A stretch of DNA of 64,000 nt from Thermococcus barophilus MP. Lineage in GTDB: Archaea; Methanobacteriota_B; Thermococci; Thermococcales; Thermococcaceae. The stretch is taken from assembly GCF_000151105.2 (NCBI RefSeq), contig NC_014804.1:992001-1056000 (forward strand), written 5' to 3'. This document shows positions 1-10,477 of this stretch, piece by piece; within the stretch, counting starts at the first letter, position 1; every line of letters begins with the position of its first letter. The notes beneath the pieces are model-generated. The model had not been told where the DNA came from and did no database searches. It worked only from the letters and a program-made list of their open reading frames with translations. The position numbers and the translations under genes are program-made.

Positions 1-834
1 TATCTGCTGAGCCGTAAGGAAGAATATTATTGTTGGAAGCAGGTAAAGGGTTCCAGCCGCAGCTATCAGCGGCATGTGTGTGTATTCAGCTTCGATGTTT
101 GCCTCAATAAATGTCGCTAAGGTCTGGTCAATGAGGAAAGTTCTTACGTAGATTATGTCCTGCCAGCCAGCCAAGAATGCAAAAAGTGCGACAGCCAAGA
201 TTCCCGGCTTAATTAAAGGCAGCATGATTTTCCGCCAGACTTTTATCCTTGATGCTCCGTCAATTATGCCCGACCACTCAAACTCCCAAGGTATCGTGTC
301 AAAGAAGCCCTTCATCAACCAGACGGACATCGGAATCTCAAGAGCCGCCCTTGCCAGTATCACGTAGAAGAATGAGTAAAGCCTTATCAAATCTGGGCTC
401 TGTGGAAATGTCAAACGGTAGAGCAGGTAAACACCAACGATTAGTGCAACTCCCGGGAAGGCGTGAAGAATTAAGAGCAGAATCATCATATGCTTTCTCC
501 CTTTAAAGTCAATTCTTGAAAGTGAGTATCCAGCCAAGGCACTTATGAATGTTACAACCCCTGAAACTCCAAGAGCGACCACAAGAGTATGGAAGGTAAC
601 TTTCAGTATGTTTGTTCTGATTCCACCTGTCGTTGCCAGTTTTCCTTGAAACACATTAATCCAGTTCTCTAAAGTGAAGTGGAATGATTTTAGATCCAAA
701 TTGGTGACCATCTCTTTGCTGAAGCTTGAAAGCACTAACAGAGAAAAGCCGAGGATCAAAGGCAAGCTTGCGAAGAGGATTGCAAGAATGATTACCCACT
801 CATATCTGCTCGGTCTCGTTTCTACGTCTTTCAT
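1..834 (-). CDS. Sugar ABC transporter permease, MalG-type (partial, 3' end outside window)
   Basis: Inner-membrane permease of a carbohydrate ABC importer, the second half of a MalF/MalG pair. Reading starts at the ATG at 834-832 and stays open for all 278 codons to the window edge, so the stop lies beyond position 1. The N-terminus (MKDVETRPSRYEWVIILA) runs into a first membrane helix. An EAA-type loop (IDGASRIKVWRKIMLPLIKPG, near codon 190) is the usual contact with the ATPase. The ATG overlaps the stop of the upstream permease gene by one base, so the two are translationally coupled. The substrate is not readable; maltodextrin-like sugars are a guess from family similarity. Confidence 0.88.
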   Translation of the reverse strand, partial: MKDVETRPSRYEWVIILAILFASLPLILGFSLLVLSSFSKEMVTNLDLKSFHFTLENWINVFQGKLATTGGIRTNILKVTFHTLVVALGVSGVVTFISALAGYSLSRIDFKGRKHMMILLLILHAFPGVALIVGVYLLYRLTFPQSPDLIRLYSFFYVILARAALEIPMSVWLMKGFFDTIPWEFEWSGIIDGASRIKVWRKIMLPLIKPGILAVALFAFLAGWQDIIYVRTFLIDQTLATFIEANIEAEYTHMPLIAAAGTLYLLPTIIFFLTAQQI

Positions 835-1781
835 CAGAAGTCACCCCTCGGTCTTTTCATCATTTTCTCAAATTGTAGAACTTTCAAGGTTACAAATCCC
901 CCAATCACGCCAATTATTGACAATATCACTGCTGCCGCTGCCGCTAATCCTTGATCCTGCTCCCCTCTACCAAAGGCTGTGTTGAATACATACAATGCGA
1001 GGGTTGTTCCGTAGTCCCTGTTCACCAAGTCCCACTGAACAAGAAGGAAGATGTGCGGATACGTCGTGAGTAGGCTTAGGAACTGCCATGTTAAAACATA
1101 GAGAAAGTGCCACTTTGTAAGGGGAATTAAGATTTTTCTTGAAATTTCCCACGCAGATGCTCCATCAACTCTCGCCGCTATTACAAGCTCCCTCGGAATC
1201 TGGTTCAAAGCTGATGTGAAGACTATCATGCCAAAGCTCACACCAACAAGACCGTTCACAAAAATAATTATGCTCCATGCTCCCCAAGGTACAGTTTGAC
1301 CCCATGGAATTGGCTGAGAAATCACTCCAAGCTTCATTAAAATTGAATTCAATGTCCCAATTTCACTTCCATGGAAGAAATAATACCAGACAAGACTGTA
1401 AACAGCTATTGGAGACATTCTCGGCAGAAGCCAGAGAAGCCTAAAACTTGAAGCTGGCTTTTCGCTTATGAAGAAAGTAGCTAAAGCTAACGCTAAACCT
1501 CCAAAAACGTTAATGATGAGCGTGATTCCAACGAAAACCACAGTTGTTAAAATCACAGCCTTAAAAGTTGGATCATGCTGGAACATATAAAACAATCGCT
1601 CATAATTGTAAAGCCCAACAAAGTCTTTAAGATACCTTTCAACATTCCAGTTCCGCATCTGGGTGAAGCTTATATAGACCGTCATAATAAGCGGAATCAA
1701 ATAGAACAGCACAACCATCAGAAGCATTGGAGAAAGAAAAAAGGAAAGGGCTGTAAACTTCTCCTTATTAATTTTATTCAT
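834..1781 (-). CDS. Sugar ABC transporter permease, MalF-type
   Basis: Membrane permease of about 315 residues in the binding-protein-dependent transport family. It has about six hydrophobic segments, starting with one near residues 13-37, and the EAA loop (ARVDGASAWEISRKILIPL) near residue 205 that docks the ATPase. The start is supported by GAGGTGGGAGC just before the ATG. It lies 12 bases downstream of the binding-protein gene and overlaps the next permease by one base, making a binding protein-permease-permease operon on the minus strand. No ATPase gene is in view; it may lie beyond the left edge or be shared with other importers. Confidence 0.9.
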   Translation of the reverse strand: MNKINKEKFTALSFFLSPMLLMVVLFYLIPLIMTVYISFTQMRNWNVERYLKDFVGLYNYERLFYMFQHDPTFKAVILTTVVFVGITLIINVFGGLALALATFFISEKPASSFRLLWLLPRMSPIAVYSLVWYYFFHGSEIGTLNSILMKLGVISQPIPWGQTVPWGAWSIIIFVNGLVGVSFGMIVFTSALNQIPRELVIAARVDGASAWEISRKILIPLTKWHFLYVLTWQFLSLLTTYPHIFLLVQWDLVNRDYGTTLALYVFNTAFGRGEQDQGLAAAAAVILSIIGVIGGFVTLKVLQFEKMMKRPRGDF

Positions 1782-1793
1782 GCTCCCACCTCT

Positions 1794-3419
1794 TCACTGT
1801 GGAAACTTCCAGTTCTTTGGAATCTCTCCCTGTATCTCAACATTCTCCTTGAGCTCTGGATCAGCGTTAACCTTCTGGATAATGTAATTAACGGCATCTT
1901 CTGGTGTCATTTCACCTCTAAGGACCTTATCAACTGCTTCCTTGAAGATATCTGCCAGTGCTGGATACTTTGGATGTGCTGGGGCTAAGTGCGTGTATTC
2001 AAGCATGTAGCTGACATCTGCCAAGAACTGTGCGTTGATTGGATTGACAGTCGCTTGGACAATGTTCTTGATGTTATCCTTAACTGTTGGATCCAGATCA
2101 AGGTTGAGATTCTTCAAGTCATTGAGCCACTTTTCGTCTTTAATAAGCTTTGCAGCCTCCTTTCTCACGGGCAGGTGAGCTGAGATAACGCTGTGAATTG
2201 CATTGATGTCTGGATCGCTCGCCTTTATGACCATGAGGAATGCAAGCATGTGGTAAACATCTTTAAGCTCATCATACTTCGGATTCTGGGCACCGGCTTT
2301 TGAGTTTATCATCCAAATGAAGGGCTGGCTGAGTGTCACTGGCTTGTCTCCCTTTTCTCCAGCTGGGAATAAAGTGTAGGCGAACCATTCTTTAACTTCC
2401 TCAGGTTTCAGACCCCTGCCGTGATAGTACTGCTTTGTCTGCCACTCTGTCCAGTACCATGTACCACCTATGTCGAAGAGGGTTTTTCCTTCAACAATTG
2501 TTGGGTGAATCTGCTTAGCCCAATCCCAGCTCATTATGTCTTTTGGAAGCAGGCCATCTTGGGCAAACTTCCACTCAACGTAGAGCCACTTGTACACAGC
2601 TGGAACATCAACGACGAGCTTTCCAGTGTTTGGATCGTAAAGCTTTCCGCCAAAGGCGAAGATGAACTGTATTAGGTCTGGGTGAGCTGAACCCTTTCTG
2701 TGGATCAATCCCCATTCAGCAGCGCCGCTCTCTTTTGCCTTCTTTGCCCAGTAGTAGACATCGCTCCATGTGAACTCCCCACTTTTCACCTTTTCGGGAA
2801 GGGTGTTCACGTCAAGTCCAATCTTTGCGGCAACATCTTTTCTAACGTAGAGAGGTCTTGCCTCTGTATCTTGGGGTAGACCATAAAGCCTTCCCTTGTA
2901 CTTTGAAGCCTCTATGAGTGATGGGTAAAAATCATCAATGACGCTCTTGTAGGCGTTTGCATAGTCCGTTATATCAAGAATGTAGCCTTCATCTGCCAGT
3001 GTTGGGAGGAATGCATAAGAGTTCACGAAGAAATCTCCAGCTTGTCCAAGTGGCTGCTTGCTGAGGTATTCCTTATAGGCATCTTGGAAAGATGCAACGT
3101 AGTGCGTGTCTGTAATCACAATTTTCACTTTAATCCCATTATCTTCCCAGATTTTGTTTATCCTTCTCGCTGCTTCGACAATACCATAGACTCTCATGAC
3201 ACTGTTTGGATCACCTGAACCCCATGCAGAGAACTTGACCTCATTAATCCCGTTCTGCTCAAGAACCTTACCTATTGCCACCACATCTTTTGTAAAGTCT
3301 CCAGTAAGCTGAACTTTACCCGCTGTCTGAGTGGCTGTTTCCTTCTCACCACCAATACAACCGCTGGCAATCACTCCGAGAAGCAATATTGCAACCAACC
3401 ATACGGCTTTTGCCTTCAT
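1794..3419 (-). CDS. Extracellular sugar-binding lipoprotein of ABC importer
   Basis: Secreted solute-binding protein (family 1) that delivers a carbohydrate to the permeases encoded just downstream. The N-terminus is a lipoprotein signal: a charged start, a hydrophobic stretch and the lipobox IASGC with Cys at residue 21, followed by a Gly/Lys/Thr spacer. At 541 residues it is longer than most MalE-type proteins (about 400-450). It is rich in Trp/Tyr (for example GGTWYWTEWQTKQYYHG), as in sugar-binding sites. The ATG at 3419 is preferred over the GTG at 3428 because GGTGGGG lies six or so bases before it. The ligand is not identifiable by eye. Confidence 0.85.
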   Translation of the reverse strand: MKAKAVWLVAILLLGVIASGCIGGEKETATQTAGKVQLTGDFTKDVVAIGKVLEQNGINEVKFSAWGSGDPNSVMRVYGIVEAARRINKIWEDNGIKVKIVITDTHYVASFQDAYKEYLSKQPLGQAGDFFVNSYAFLPTLADEGYILDITDYANAYKSVIDDFYPSLIEASKYKGRLYGLPQDTEARPLYVRKDVAAKIGLDVNTLPEKVKSGEFTWSDVYYWAKKAKESGAAEWGLIHRKGSAHPDLIQFIFAFGGKLYDPNTGKLVVDVPAVYKWLYVEWKFAQDGLLPKDIMSWDWAKQIHPTIVEGKTLFDIGGTWYWTEWQTKQYYHGRGLKPEEVKEWFAYTLFPAGEKGDKPVTLSQPFIWMINSKAGAQNPKYDELKDVYHMLAFLMVIKASDPDINAIHSVISAHLPVRKEAAKLIKDEKWLNDLKNLNLDLDPTVKDNIKNIVQATVNPINAQFLADVSYMLEYTHLAPAHPKYPALADIFKEAVDKVLRGEMTPEDAVNYIIQKVNADPELKENVEIQGEIPKNWKFPQ

Positions 3420-3651
3420 TGTCCCCACCTACTATCGGTTTTTAAAAGTCAGAGCCGAAGAGGCTCTAAAGAAGGTTATTTAAGAAAGCAAATCAGAGTC
3501 ATATTTTAGTTAGCTTTTGTTATTTATAAAATTTGTGGACCCTATGAGGTTAAAAAGGAGTTATGCCCACTTTTGTGAGTGGTATTGAGAGTAGAACGTT
3601 CGAAATCTTTAAAAATCGAACTAATATTAATAAATATTTGGAAGTTTTTCC

Positions 3652-3733
3652 TCGCTGTATTGCGGCCATACCCTGTGCAATTCCGAGTTTTAAGGTTCCC
3701 AGTACTTGCAACTCTGCCAGACGAAAGCTTCCC
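3652..3733. ncRNA. Candidate structured RNA (GC-rich island), strand unknown
   Basis: About 80 bases of roughly 50% GC sit inside a spacer that is otherwise strongly AT-rich. In hyperthermophiles such islands often mark structured RNAs. Two hairpins can be drawn on the plus strand: ATTGC...GCAAT around a 13-base loop, followed by GAGTT...AACTC enclosing a second short AAG/CTT helix. TATA-like sequences lie on both sides, so orientation is open. No match to 5S, tRNA, or a full C/D or H/ACA box set could be made. This is inference from composition and pairing only. Confidence 0.3.
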
Positions 3734-3745
3734 ATATTATATTGC

Positions 3746-3761
3746 TATAAAAATTTTTATA
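3746..3761. promoter_or_regulatory. Perfect 16-bp A/T palindrome upstream of inositol-1-phosphate synthase
   Basis: TATAAAAATTTTTATA reads the same on both strands. It lies about 50 bases before the synthase start and just upstream of the likely TATA element near 3769-3780. It could be a regulator site or serve as a TATA element for transcription leftwards. In AT-rich DNA a chance origin is possible. Confidence 0.3.
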
Positions 3762-3812
3762 AACAAAAAATATTTAATATGTATAAAACATATAAAAACG
3801 GAGGTGGCGACG

Positions 3813-4964
3813 ATGGCGAGGGTTGTCATACTCGGTCAGGGATATGTCGGAAGCATATTTGCAATAGGAGTTGAGCGAATCAAAAGAGGAGATCTCGGCT
3901 ATTATGGGATTCCATTGGCAAATGAGCTGCCAATAAAGGTAGAGGACATTGAGATTGTTGGTTCTTATGACGTCGACAAGAGCAAGATTGGGAGACCCCT
4001 TTACGAAGTTGTCAAGAGGTACTGGGAAGATGAAATCCCGGAGAGTCTCAAGAACGTTGTAGTGAGGAAAGGCATTCACTTAGGAAGCCTCCGCAACCTG
4101 CCAATTGAGGCTGAAGGTTTAGAGGACAGGATGACTCTCAAAGAGGCTGTAGAAAAGATTGTTGAAGAGTGGAAGGAGCTCAAGCCAGATGTCATTGTCA
4201 ATGTCTGTACAACCGAGGCATTTAAGCCGTTCAACAGCAAAGAAGAGCTAATCAAAGCCATAGAAAATGACAACAGGGAGAGACTAACAGCAACACAAGT
4301 TTATGCTTATGCTGCTTCGCTGTATGCAAAAGAAGTTGGTGGAGCGGCTTTCGTAAATGCAATTCCAACATTGATAGCAAACGACAATGCATTCCTTGAA
4401 CTTGCAAAGGAGAGCAACTTAGTCATCTTTGGAGACGACGGTGCAACTGGTGCAACACCGCTAACAGCTGATGTTTTGGCTCACTTAGCTCAGAGGAACA
4501 GATATGTCAAAGACATAGCACAGTTCAACATCGGCGGAAATACAGACTTCTTAGCTTTGACAGACAAAGACAGAAACAAGAGCAAAGAATACACAAAGTC
4601 AAGCGTTGTAAAGGATATTTTGGGCTACGATGCACCGCACTACATCAAGCCAACTGGATTCCTTGAGCCTCTTGGAGATAAGAAGTTCATCGCAATGCAC
4701 ATCGAGTACGTCAGCTTCAACGGTGCAATAGATGAGCTTGTCATAACTGGAAGAATCAACGACAGCCCAGCCTTGGCTGGATTGTTGGTTGACCTCGTCA
4801 GGTTAGGCAAGATTGCCGTTGAGAGGAAGGAGTGGGGAACAGTTTATGAAGTCAACGCATTCTACATGAAGAACCCAGGACCAGCAGAGAAGGGCAACAT
4901 TCCAAGAATTATTGCTTATGAAAAGATGCGCCAGTGGGCAGGGCTTAAGCCGAGATGGCTGTGA
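3813..4964 (+). CDS. Inositol-1-phosphate synthase (L-myo-inositol-1-P synthase)
   Basis: Converts glucose 6-phosphate to L-myo-inositol 1-phosphate using NAD+, the first step to inositol lipids and to di-myo-inositol phosphate, a heat-stress solute of Thermococcales. The N-terminus MARVVILGQGYVGSIFAIG has the Rossmann GxGxxG at residues 8-13. Further family features are the GDDGATGATPLTADVLAHLA block near residue 210 and the NIGGNTDFLAL block. The length of 383 residues is normal for archaeal enzymes. The ATG at 3813 follows GGAGGTGG at 3800-3807; a longer in-frame reading from 3579 would run through promoter sequence and is rejected. Confidence 0.93.
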   Translation: MARVVILGQGYVGSIFAIGVERIKRGDLGYYGIPLANELPIKVEDIEIVGSYDVDKSKIGRPLYEVVKRYWEDEIPESLKNVVVRKGIHLGSLRNLPIEAEGLEDRMTLKEAVEKIVEEWKELKPDVIVNVCTTEAFKPFNSKEELIKAIENDNRERLTATQVYAYAASLYAKEVGGAAFVNAIPTLIANDNAFLELAKESNLVIFGDDGATGATPLTADVLAHLAQRNRYVKDIAQFNIGGNTDFLALTDKDRNKSKEYTKSSVVKDILGYDAPHYIKPTGFLEPLGDKKFIAMHIEYVSFNGAIDELVITGRINDSPALAGLLVDLVRLGKIAVERKEWGTVYEVNAFYMKNPGPAEKGNIPRIIAYEKMRQWAGLKPRWL

Positions 4965-4972
4965 TTTTCCCT

Positions 4973-6901
4973 TCAAACCTTCTCTTCTTCCAAATTTCTG
5001 TAAAATCTCCGCAGATACAGCTTCATTCTCGGCAGATTAACGGGTTTCATAGTTTCGTTCATCCAGTCGGGTAAATCTTTTCGTATCGAGCTCCAAAGAA
5101 CGCGATAGTCCAGAATAATTATTGCCCCTTTCTCTTCGGCACTTCTGTGAACCCTTCCAGCCGCTTGAACAAGCTTTCTGTGAGCAGGCAGATAATAACC
5201 GTAGTATCTCCCCTTTCTCGGGAACTTCTTTTCAAAATACCTTATTTGGGCTTGAACCCTCGGAGTAGGTCGTGCATATGGGATTCCAACCAGAACAACG
5301 CCGTTCATTTCATCTCCCGAATAATCCTGTCCTTCACTGTTCCTGCCACCCATAACACCTAACAAAACTCCACCTTCCCTCTTTGCCTCCTCTTTAAATG
5401 CTCTAACCAAGATGTCATTCTCCTTAGAGCTTGCATTTTTCTTCTCAATGAAAACTTTTTTGCCAACTTCTTCTTCAATTCTCAAATGAACGTTGGCAGA
5501 CAAGAGACCTTGAAGAACTTCATATGAAGCTGTAAAAACACCAACATTTTTGGGAATGAGCTTTACCGCTTCAACAATGTATTCAGCCATTTTTCTGTAT
5601 AATTCCAGATTTCTCTCCTCTCCTCTTGTTGAAACATCCTTAGCGACTAAGACAAGGGCATTTTCCTTCTTGACCATCCTCGGGAACTTTTTAAGCTTTG
5701 CATTCTCAATTCCCATAATGTCTTTAAAAGCTTCAAGGGGCGTCAGCGTGCCGGACATAAAAATAGCCGATTGAATATCGTTTATGAAATCCAAAGCCTT
5801 GGAAGGATCTAAAGCTACTAATTCGAGAGAAAAACCCCTGTCTTTGCTCATTATGAAGAGATAATCCTCCCTACCAATTACAGAAAGCCAGTTCAACAGA
5901 AACTCACCGACTCTTCCAACGTAAGAACGTGGAGGCTTGTTTTTCTCAATTTTGTCCTCTCTAATCGCATCTCCAACCTCAACAATTTCTCTCAAGATTC
6001 TCACCAAAAGTCTTTCACTGATGTTAAGAATATCAAAAACATGAGAAAATATGCTTTCTGGAAGAATGGGGATTTCCTCAACTTCTCTATCTTTTAAACG
6101 CTCATTGTAAAGATTCTCCAGTCCTTTTAAGAAGATGCTCAAAAAGTTTGCAATCTCATGCTCATTGTACTCCTCGGCTTCTTTTACTGCCCTGGTTATG
6201 CTGTTAAGGGTTATCTTATCGCTTAAAACATCAATGGCTTGATTCGGTAAGTTGTGAGCTTCATCAAAAATCACAATCAAGTCCTCATAATCAACTCCCA
6301 AGCTTTCAATGAATGCATTTCTAATGGCTGGGTTGAGCATGTAGAGATAGCTCGCAACAATCACGTTCGCCTTTTCTCCCACTTTCCTCGTAACTTCATA
6401 AGGACAGAGCTCTAAGAGGTTAGAATAGCTGAGAATCTCAATTGGCTGGGAAGGAGAGTTGAGGAAGTATTCAACAATCTCGCTAAATTCATCTTTCTTT
6501 TTCTTAACGTTCTCAAAATAATCACATTTGTGGAGCTTTTTGAGGTTTTTACACACAATCATGGCATTGTAGGCATCAGGAACAAAGTTTTGAATGTAGG
6601 AGTGAAGGCAAAGCTCTTTTCTGCTCCTGAACTCCACGCCACTGACGGGATTTATCTTATTTATCTCCTTGAGCTCCTCTATAACCCTGTCCATCTGCTT
6701 GTGTGTTCTTGCTAAGTAAACAACCTTAAAACCCATGCTCAGGGCATAAGGTAAAACCCCAGCAAGAACGCTTATTGTTTTTCCAAAACCAGTTGGGGCT
6801 TCAATTATCAAGTTCTCTCCTTTTCTAACCGCTTCATCGACTAAGCTAATGAACTCCTCTTGATTTGGACGCAGTGATTTATAAGGGAAGTAATCTCTCA
6901 T
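4973..6901 (-). CDS. XPD/Rad3-family Fe-S DNA helicase
   Basis: ATP-dependent 5'-3' superfamily 2 helicase related to XPD of TFIIH, probably used in DNA repair. The protein has 642 residues. Walker A APTGFGKT lies at 35-42 and a DEAH box (VIFDEAHNL) near 230. Between them are four cysteines (KELCLHSY, MIVCKNL, HKCDYF, LELCPYEV) placed as in the XPD 4Fe-4S domain. Late motifs are MSGTLTP and QAAGRVHRS. It converges on the inositol-1-phosphate synthase gene, with only eight bases between the two stops. It appears monocistronic. Confidence 0.92.
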   Translation of the reverse strand: MRDYFPYKSLRPNQEEFISLVDEAVRKGENLIIEAPTGFGKTISVLAGVLPYALSMGFKVVYLARTHKQMDRVIEELKEINKINPVSGVEFRSRKELCLHSYIQNFVPDAYNAMIVCKNLKKLHKCDYFENVKKKKDEFSEIVEYFLNSPSQPIEILSYSNLLELCPYEVTRKVGEKANVIVASYLYMLNPAIRNAFIESLGVDYEDLIVIFDEAHNLPNQAIDVLSDKITLNSITRAVKEAEEYNEHEIANFLSIFLKGLENLYNERLKDREVEEIPILPESIFSHVFDILNISERLLVRILREIVEVGDAIREDKIEKNKPPRSYVGRVGEFLLNWLSVIGREDYLFIMSKDRGFSLELVALDPSKALDFINDIQSAIFMSGTLTPLEAFKDIMGIENAKLKKFPRMVKKENALVLVAKDVSTRGEERNLELYRKMAEYIVEAVKLIPKNVGVFTASYEVLQGLLSANVHLRIEEEVGKKVFIEKKNASSKENDILVRAFKEEAKREGGVLLGVMGGRNSEGQDYSGDEMNGVVLVGIPYARPTPRVQAQIRYFEKKFPRKGRYYGYYLPAHRKLVQAAGRVHRSAEEKGAIIILDYRVLWSSIRKDLPDWMNETMKPVNLPRMKLYLRRFYRNLEEEKV

Positions 6902-6972
6902 TTTGACTCATCAAAAAAGTTATTAATGCTTCTTTTTAACTTTTCTCACAGAGATTAAAAGAGGGGGCTAAA

Positions 6973-8308
<1,336 letters not shown>

Positions 8309-8417
8309 TTAGATGTCCATCTTAATGATCTCAGCAGAGATATTTAAGGTTTTAGGTAACAAACATTTGGACTCTGGATTTTAATCATGCAGCAAAACTT
8401 GAAGAAAAAGGATAAAA

Positions 8418-9980
8418 TCAGTGAAGAACTCTTGAGGCAAGGTTCAAAATTGCATTCACGTAGCTGTTGTAGTCCATTGTTTGAGTTGCTGCTGGGGTTA
8501 TGAGCTTATCTGTGATGATCGGCGCCATCAGTCCAATGACAATCACCACCAGTGCCAGTAGCAGACAAACTAAGCTCATGCTCGTTGGCTCTTTGATTTC
8601 CAGGTTTTCTTTTGGTTTTCTCAGCCAGACGACGTAGAATACACGCATGTAAGCAATTAATGCAGTTGCTGAGCTGAGGACAAGAACTAACGCTAAGACC
8701 AAACTCCTATCAAGGAAAGCATTAAAGAGCAACAATTTACTGAAGAATACGTTAAGCGGTGGGATTCCGACCAGGCTTAGCGTTGCAATTGCCAGTGAAA
8801 ACGTGGCAATAGGCATTCTTCTTCCAAGTCCAGCCAAATCCTCGATATTCCTTGAGCCGACAGCATGAATAAACACTCCAGCCGCCAAGAACAACAACGC
8901 CTTGGCAATAGCATGATTAACTAAATGGAACAACGCCGCCTGTAAGCCCAGGGAAGTGCCAAGACCAACAGCCATAAACAAATAACCCATGTGCATGATT
9001 GTCGAATAAGCAATCAAACGCTTAACATCCCTCTGAATATTCATCATCAAAGCACCGAATAATGCTGAAACAGCACCCAAGACAATTACAATCGTGCTCA
9101 AAGTCCCAATAATATGAGCCAATTCTGGAGCCAATGAACCACCGTAAACAGTGTATAAGAACCTAATCAAAGCATAGACTCCGACGTTAACAACCAATCC
9201 AGAGAGGACTGCTGAGATTGGACTTGGAGCTGCCGGGTGAGCCTCCGGAAGCCAGAAGTGGTTTGGCACTATGGCTGCTTTAATGAGGAAAGCCCACGTA
9301 GCCAAAGCCAAAGCAACACCAGACGCCAAGATTATGTTCCCAACCGGACTGCCAGTAACGGGAAAACTCAAACTATGAACCTTTGCTGATAAATCAGCAA
9401 AATTCACTGTACCAAAGGCGCCATAAAATACCCCCAAGGCAAGGAAGTACATGGTAGTCCCAACTGCACCAATCAAAGCATACTTAAGCCCGGCAGTAAC
9501 TGAGTCCCCCCTGTCGCGGTAGAACATTACCAAGGCATAAGCAGCAATGCTCGTAACCTCAATCATGACGAAGAGGTTGAAAGCATCACCCGTCAATAAT
9601 ACACCAAGCAAACCAGCCTCCAAGCCCAAGTAAAGCGTATAATACCACTCCAAGCCTTCCTCGTGCTCTAAATACCTATAAGAGTAGATTGCAATTAAGA
9701 ACATTAACCCAGCAGTGACCAAGGCAATCAAAGCACTCAGCCTGTCAACCTCATAAACTATTCCAATTGGGGCAATCCACTTGCCGAAAGTATAAACTAA
9801 GGGAGTGCTTGAAGAGTAAGCCAGCTGGAAGAGCTTAAACGAGGAGATTAAAGTCAAGCCCGTTCCAATTAGAGCATAAGTTTGGACGATTTTTCTGTTT
9901 CCTTTGATGAGGATTGAGAATAATGGCAGTGCGAAGGCGAAGACGATTGGAATGATTGGGGTCAAGCCAGCGACGTTCAT
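8418..9980 (-). CDS. mnhD: Mrp/Mnh-type antiporter subunit D
   Basis: Membrane subunit of 520 residues, homologous to the proton-pumping NuoM/NuoN/NuoL proteins. It is built of about 14 hydrophobic helices and carries the family blocks EVTSIAAYALV, KAAIVPNHFWLPEAHPAAPSPISAVLSG and LIAYSTIMHMGYL, which hold the conserved Lys and His of the ion path. Last gene of the antiporter module on the minus strand, ten or so bases after subunit E, with GAGGTGG before its ATG. In the CO-hydrogenase context it should exchange H+ for Na+ together with the other Mnh subunits. Confidence 0.9.
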   Translation of the reverse strand: MNVAGLTPIIPIVFAFALPLFSILIKGNRKIVQTYALIGTGLTLISSFKLFQLAYSSSTPLVYTFGKWIAPIGIVYEVDRLSALIALVTAGLMFLIAIYSYRYLEHEEGLEWYYTLYLGLEAGLLGVLLTGDAFNLFVMIEVTSIAAYALVMFYRDRGDSVTAGLKYALIGAVGTTMYFLALGVFYGAFGTVNFADLSAKVHSLSFPVTGSPVGNIILASGVALALATWAFLIKAAIVPNHFWLPEAHPAAPSPISAVLSGLVVNVGVYALIRFLYTVYGGSLAPELAHIIGTLSTIVIVLGAVSALFGALMMNIQRDVKRLIAYSTIMHMGYLFMAVGLGTSLGLQAALFHLVNHAIAKALLFLAAGVFIHAVGSRNIEDLAGLGRRMPIATFSLAIATLSLVGIPPLNVFFSKLLLFNAFLDRSLVLALVLVLSSATALIAYMRVFYVVWLRKPKENLEIKEPTSMSLVCLLLALVVIVIGLMAPIITDKLITPAATQTMDYNSYVNAILNLASRVLH

Positions 9981-9991
9981 CCTTCACCACC

Positions 9992-10477
9992 TCACTCGAA
10001 GATTTTCTTAGCATATTTCTCAAAATCTTCGCAAATTTCCTTCTTTGCCTTCTCTGGTTCTTCCGTTGTAACGTTAATCCAGTTCACATACATGTACTCA
10101 TCATCCAAGTCCACAACCACTGTACCTGGTGTGTTCGTTATGGAATTTGCCACAAGGGTTTTCGCATAATCCGTCTTCACATCAATTGGCACTTTGACAA
10201 TTCCCGGAGTATAGCTGCCCGTGATTGTTCTAATCATCACATCCAAGTGTGCCTTTACTTCGGCAACAAGCATGTACCAGATGAAGTAAATGCCAAGCCA
10301 AAGCCATCTAACTGGATTTAACGCCTTAGCATCACTCTGAACGAGGTATTTGCCTACAAGCAAGCCAACACCAATAGCTACAACAACTCCAGTTGCTAAG
10401 TCAAATGGCTTTGCAGAGCCAGTGAAAATAATGTAAGTGATGAATGCTAATAGTGCAGTTGGAATTATCCCCCTCAT
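9992..10477 (-). CDS. mnhE: Mrp/Mnh-type antiporter subunit E
   Basis: Subunit of 161 residues with two or three N-terminal membrane helices (about 5-45 and 55-75) followed by a soluble domain containing ITGSYTPGIVKVPIDVKT and SNSITNTPGTVVVDLDDEYMYVNWI-type sequence, characteristic of MnhE. The ATG overlaps the stop of mnhC by four bases (ATGA). Its role within the antiporter is structural or assembly-related; no catalytic residues are assigned. Confidence 0.9.
   Translation of the reverse strand: MRGIIPTALLAFITYIIFTGSAKPFDLATGVVVAIGVGLLVGKYLVQSDAKALNPVRWLWLGIYFIWYMLVAEVKAHLDVMIRTITGSYTPGIVKVPIDVKTDYAKTLVANSITNTPGTVVVDLDDEYMYVNWINVTTEEPEKAKKEICEDFEKYAKKIFE

Larger units (their letters stand above)
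3420..3812. other. 393-base intergenic region with divergent promoters and a GC-rich island
   Basis: AT-rich spacer between the divergently transcribed sugar-binding protein and inositol-1-phosphate synthase genes. No convincing gene is visible. It contains a GC-rich island at 3652-3733, a perfect 16-bp A/T palindrome at 3746-3761, and TATA-like stretches near 3769-3780 that suit the plus-strand gene. The ORFs that cross it are rich in unlikely residues and lack ribosome binding sites. Confidence 0.6.

Noticed and set aside
3652-3733. Possible 5S rRNA-like gene (GCGGCCATA resembles 5S loop A)
   Set aside because: Only nine bases agree; the helices and length of 5S rRNA cannot be formed.
3550-3735. 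Minus-strand 61-codon ORF over the GC island
   Set aside because: No ribosome binding site, and it spans promoter elements; island is better explained as RNA or regulatory DNA.
3579-3812. Upstream extension of inositol-1-phosphate synthase by 78 codons
   Set aside because: Runs through AT-rich promoter sequence; the ATG at 3813 has a strong GGAGGTGG site and the family N-terminus.
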